A stretch of 6,207 nucleotides of DNA, from positions 1-6,207 of the forward strand of contig CAKTFF010000138.1 of NCBI GenBank assembly GCA_934553185.1, in the 5' to 3' direction. The notes below the pieces were generated by a model. The model ran no database searches. It had not been told where the DNA came from and saw only the letters and a program-made list of their open reading frames with translations. Below, one piece after another: positions 6,147-6,207 of this stretch (its first letter is position 1; each line of letters begins with the position of its first letter). A program made the translations under genes and the position numbers. The stretch is from an uncultured Devosia sp. (GTDB lineage: Bacteria; Pseudomonadota; Alphaproteobacteria; Rhizobiales; Devosiaceae).

Positions 6147-6207
6147 ATGCGCATTCTGGTTGTGGAAGATGATGCCAATCTCAACAGGCAGCTCAAGGAT
6201 GCGCTGA
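6147..6207 (+). CDS. Response regulator receiver domain, probable FeuP/PhoP-like OmpR family, 3' end missing
   Basis: Only the first 20 codons are present before the window ends. MRILVVEDDANLNRQLK is the typical first strand and helix of a receiver domain: hydrophobic beta-1 (ILVV) followed by the acidic pocket E7, D8 and D9, which binds the magnesium needed for phosphorylation. The phosphorylated aspartate and the DNA-binding domain lie outside, so OmpR-family membership is an inference from the N-terminus and the FeuN-like neighbour. The gene starts 22 bases after the upstream stop on the same strand, so the two are probably one operon, with a sensor kinase gene expected next. A G-rich run (GGCGGGGG, 6135-6142) may act as a weak ribosome-binding site. 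Confidence 0.85.
   Translation, partial: MRILVVEDDANLNRQLKDAL

Noticed and set aside
5747..6196. 149-codon minus-strand frame opposite the FeuN-like and response-regulator genes
   Set aside because: The + strand gives a convincing signal peptide and receiver-domain start; the minus-strand product has no recognisable features.

Overview
The window (about 6.2 kb, GC-rich, nearly all coding on the + strand) looks like chromosomal DNA of an alphaproteobacterium, most likely of the Hyphomicrobiales (a Devosia- or Rhizobium-like lineage). Three things point there: a gene-transfer-agent (GTA) type tail-tip cluster, an intergenic palindromic repeat of the kind scattered through rhizobial genomes, and at the right edge a small periplasmic protein followed by an OmpR-type response regulator, resembling FeuN-FeuP. 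The genus is an inference; no rRNA or other marker is present.

Left and centre (1-4909): the distal end of a GTA or siphophage-like tail cluster in canonical order. It holds the 3' part of the tail hub gene (DUF2163/BR0599, RcGTA g13 type, with four cysteines spaced like those of lambda gpL), an NlpC/P60 cell-wall peptidase (g14 type) that overlaps it by one base, and a 1239-residue 'megatron' tail-fibre/baseplate protein (g15 type) with a GTA TIM-barrel. Together these proteins would form the baseplate that contacts and breaches the recipient cell wall. Between g14 and g15 lies a ~100-bp non-coding segment with a perfect 11-bp inverted repeat and a second hairpin that ends at the g15 ribosome-binding region.

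Centre-right (4902-5657): a lysis module coupled to g15 by an 8-base overlap. A GH108-type N-acetylmuramidase reads in frame, with no stop codon, into a small two-helix holin-like protein. The holin-like part has its own Shine-Dalgarno and ATG. The locus can therefore encode a muramidase-holin fusion, a free holin-like protein, or both. This is the most unusual feature of the window.

Right (5658-6207): 173 bases without a gene, holding a short inverted repeat and a CATTCA-N5-CATTCA direct repeat with the 11-bp period of OmpR-family operators. Then come a secreted 97-residue PepSY/FeuN-like protein and the first 20 codons of a response regulator. These belong to a separate regulatory operon, not to the GTA.

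No tRNA, rRNA, CRISPR array, integrase or insertion sequence was seen. Whether the particle cluster is a GTA or a prophage remnant cannot be settled from this window; gene order and the resident chromosomal repeat favour a GTA.
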